From Gammaproteobacteria bacterium (GTDB taxonomy: Bacteria; Pseudomonadota; Gammaproteobacteria; Steroidobacterales; Steroidobacteraceae), in assembly GCA_028293805.1 (NCBI GenBank), contig JAQGOC010000304.1, positions 1-52,753 on the forward strand: DNA of 52,753 bases, written 5' to 3'. Made by a program: the position numbers and the translations under genes. The notes beneath the pieces were generated by a model, which saw only the letters and a program-made list of their open reading frames with translations, searched no databases and was not told the origin of the DNA. Of this stretch, positions 51,187 to 52,753 are shown one piece after another; position 1 is the first letter of the stretch, and each line of letters opens with the position of its first letter.

Positions 51187-52692
51187 CTACGGTAGCGCAA
51201 TTCCAGACAGCGAACCCGTCTGCGGGCTGGCCGCTGCGTTGTCCGTAAACTGGATCGTCCCACTGCGCACCGTCGTACTGCTGCGCCCCGTCGCCGGGCT
51301 GGCAGTGAATCTCACGGACACGGTGCAGGACGCACCCGGTGCCAGCGTGGCATTGGTGCAAGTGTCCGAGCCGCCGACCCCGGCCAGGCTCCAGGAGTAC
51401 GTCGCCCCCGACCCAGACACCGCGACGCCGGTGATCGTCATCTGAGCACCGCCCGTCGTGGCTGTGTTTGTCAGCGTAACCACACCGGTTGCCGTCGAGC
51501 ACGCAATCAAATTGGCGAGCGTGCAATGCGGCAGCGTGATCGCCAGCGGATTCGGCGTGACCGAAACCGTCGCCCGATTCGCCACACCCGTACCGGTCAG
51601 CGTCACCGGAGTCGGCGTCACCACCGCACCCGTATACGCGATCGTGACCGGAGTGTTGTAGGCCTGCACTGCGGCCGGCGCGAACTGCACCTTGATCGTG
51701 CACGACGCACCCGCTGCCAGAGTCGCAGCGCAGTTCGGCGCACCACCCGGAAAACCACCCGTCGTGACTCGCGAGAACGGTGCCGCCAGACCTGTGATGG
51801 TCATCCCTGCAAGCCCGTTCGTACCCGTGTTGGTCACCGTCAGGTTCTGCGTCGAACTCGTCGTACCCGTCGCCCAGGCACCGAAGCCCAGCGCGCCCGG
51901 GCTGACCGTTGCCGCCGCCGGCGGGCGGGTCACCTCGACAGCACCGATGTCCACCGGATTGCCGTTGTTATGCGGACGCGCAGTGCCGAAGAAGTCCGTA
52001 TCCGGCACACCGGCAGCGCTGTTCAGACCCCTGTCCACGGCGGTCGTGGCGGTCGGCCGCGTCGAGTACGCGCCCAGAGTCTGCCCATCGAGCGCACCGC
52101 CCGCCATATCCTGATTCGCCGTCGAGTACAGGGTGAGCGGACCGTAGCCCAGGTTGATCCAGTTGTTGCCTTCGTCGACCGTGGCGGCCACGGTAATGTT
52201 GTTGAAGGTAAACACCGGGCTCAGACCCGTGGTCTCCGAGCGGCCGGCCGGCGCGCTGTAGCCGTGACCACCGTTCTCGGGCGGTACGCGCGAGCCGTTG
52301 CAGTACTCGCCGACCAGCGGCGAGCTGCCCGGCACCTGGTTCCCGGACCCGTTCACATAGCCCGCCGGATTCGACGTGAGGATGGAGTTGTTCACGAACA
52401 GCGTCGGATTGATCGACGGGGCCCCCAAGACCGGCGTGAAGCCCACGACCGTGTGGTTGGTGAGCGAGGTATCACCGCGCACACCCACGTCCCAGTAGTT
52501 CGGGAAGCTGGAAGCATTGACGCACTGACCCGTGGACGCCTGATTCAGCGCCGGGAACAAGGCCACCAGGTTCTGCTGCGACTGGTTGCCCGTTCCCGTG
52601 ACGGGGTTGACGATTTCGCTGCCGCTCGCGTCGGCATATCCCAAATGGAACGCACGGTTCCGCCAGAACAAATCGTTCACCCCAGAGGGCAT
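51187..52692 (-). CDS. C-terminal part of a second giant beta-helix/choice-of-anchor D surface protein, apparently interrupted
   Basis: 501 codons from the first ATG at 52692. The content matches the C-terminus of the giant at 28458-37202: end of a beta-helix (LFWRNRAFHLGYADASG, YWDVGVRGD), a DIGAVEV junction preceded by DTDFFGTARPHNNG, then two choice-of-anchor D/Ig-like units (VSPGALGFGAWATGTTSSTQNL, CTIKVQFAPAA; CTVSVRFTASPA) with conserved Cys pairs. No signal peptide. Upstream, the same frame has TAG at 52723-52725; the other two minus frames are closed by TGA (52728-52730) and TAA (52745-52747). So this is either a broken gene, a frameshifted assembly, or a secondary start (GGGGGA precedes the ATG). 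Confidence 0.6.
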   Translation of the reverse strand: MPSGVNDLFWRNRAFHLGYADASGSEIVNPVTGTGNQSQQNLVALFPALNQASTGQCVNASSFPNYWDVGVRGDTSLTNHTVVGFTPVLGAPSINPTLFVNNSILTSNPAGYVNGSGNQVPGSSPLVGEYCNGSRVPPENGGHGYSAPAGRSETTGLSPVFTFNNITVAATVDEGNNWINLGYGPLTLYSTANQDMAGGALDGQTLGAYSTRPTATTAVDRGLNSAAGVPDTDFFGTARPHNNGNPVDIGAVEVTRPPAAATVSPGALGFGAWATGTTSSTQNLTVTNTGTNGLAGMTITGLAAPFSRVTTGGFPGGAPNCAATLAAGASCTIKVQFAPAAVQAYNTPVTIAYTGAVVTPTPVTLTGTGVANRATVSVTPNPLAITLPHCTLANLIACSTATGVVTLTNTATTGGAQMTITGVAVSGSGATYSWSLAGVGGSDTCTNATLAPGASCTVSVRFTASPATGRSSTTVRSGTIQFTDNAAASPQTGSLSGIALP

Positions 52693-52753
52693 CGACAGGG
52701 TCCCCCAGAGGCCGTTGCGGCGCTAGGTCAGCGAATCGATCCCATTACCGTCG

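Overview
The window looks like a chromosomal or metagenome-derived segment of a high-GC Gram-negative proteobacterium. Evidence: a TonB-dependent receptor, Sco proteins, an azurin, an OM-barrel cytochrome, LolA-like proteins and long signal-peptide-bearing ORFs. A gammaproteobacterium of the Steroidobacter/Nevskia type is my guess from gene style only. No rRNA, tRNA, transposase, integrase or CRISPR array was seen. Almost every gene from 8.3 kb onwards encodes an envelope or redox protein, so the segment reads as a respiratory island for electron exchange with something outside the cell, most likely a metal or mineral.

Region 1 (1-8356) is mostly ordinary: the 3' end of a sortilin/BNR-type protein, a FecA-like TonB receptor translationally coupled to it, MsrB, a SulP anion transporter, an exported GlcG/HbpS-like protein, and an exported Sel1/ankyrin protein.

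Region 2 (8343-22524) is a candidate trans-envelope electron conduit. A membrane-anchored 2x[4Fe-4S]/flavin oxidoreductase (minus strand) is divergent from a plus-strand operon: a CcmI-like heme-lyase helper, a membrane protein with two His-x13-His pairs (diheme b), a 21-CXXCH cytochrome, a giant 1801-residue cytochrome with 47 CXXCH plus 8 variant heme motifs built on a 504-bp tandem repeat, a SPOR/TPR/beta-barrel outer-membrane protein, and a lipoprotein. Three copies of TTGTC-N8-GCGA lie in the shared divergent promoter region. A LuxR-type response regulator follows convergently.

Region 3 (23503-40268, minus strand) is a MofA/OmpB-like multicopper system. Two secreted copper proteins carry complementary halves of the multicopper-oxidase ligand set (T1 site plus half the trinuclear site in one, the remaining half in the other). 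They are followed by a 2914-residue secreted protein (ligand-less cupredoxins, repeat domains, beta-helix, choice-of-anchor domains), then an uncharacterised exported protein, LolA-like protein, Sco, a cytochrome c/periplasmic-binding fusion and another LolA-like protein.

Region 4 (40649-46750) holds a porin / PBP-like / histidine kinase / single-domain response regulator operon, divergent from a Cyc2-like fused cytochrome-porin, an azurin and a DUF3617-like protein.

Region 5 (46740-52753, minus strand) is a second, diverged copy of the Region 3 accessory module: C-terminal part of another giant protein, Spy/LTxxQ-like protein, uncharacterised exported protein, LolA-like, Sco and cytochrome c/PBP fusion. 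The conserved order giant-unknown-LolA-Sco-cytochrome in two diverged copies argues that this is a functional unit. Strong stem-loops without T-tracts follow both giant genes. The second giant appears interrupted at the window edge.

Overall model (inference): copper and heme proteins on the cell surface take electrons from, or give them to, an extracellular metal substrate. Azurin and the giant cytochromes carry them through the periplasm, the diheme b protein carries them across the inner membrane, and Sco and CcmI-like proteins serve copper and heme maturation.
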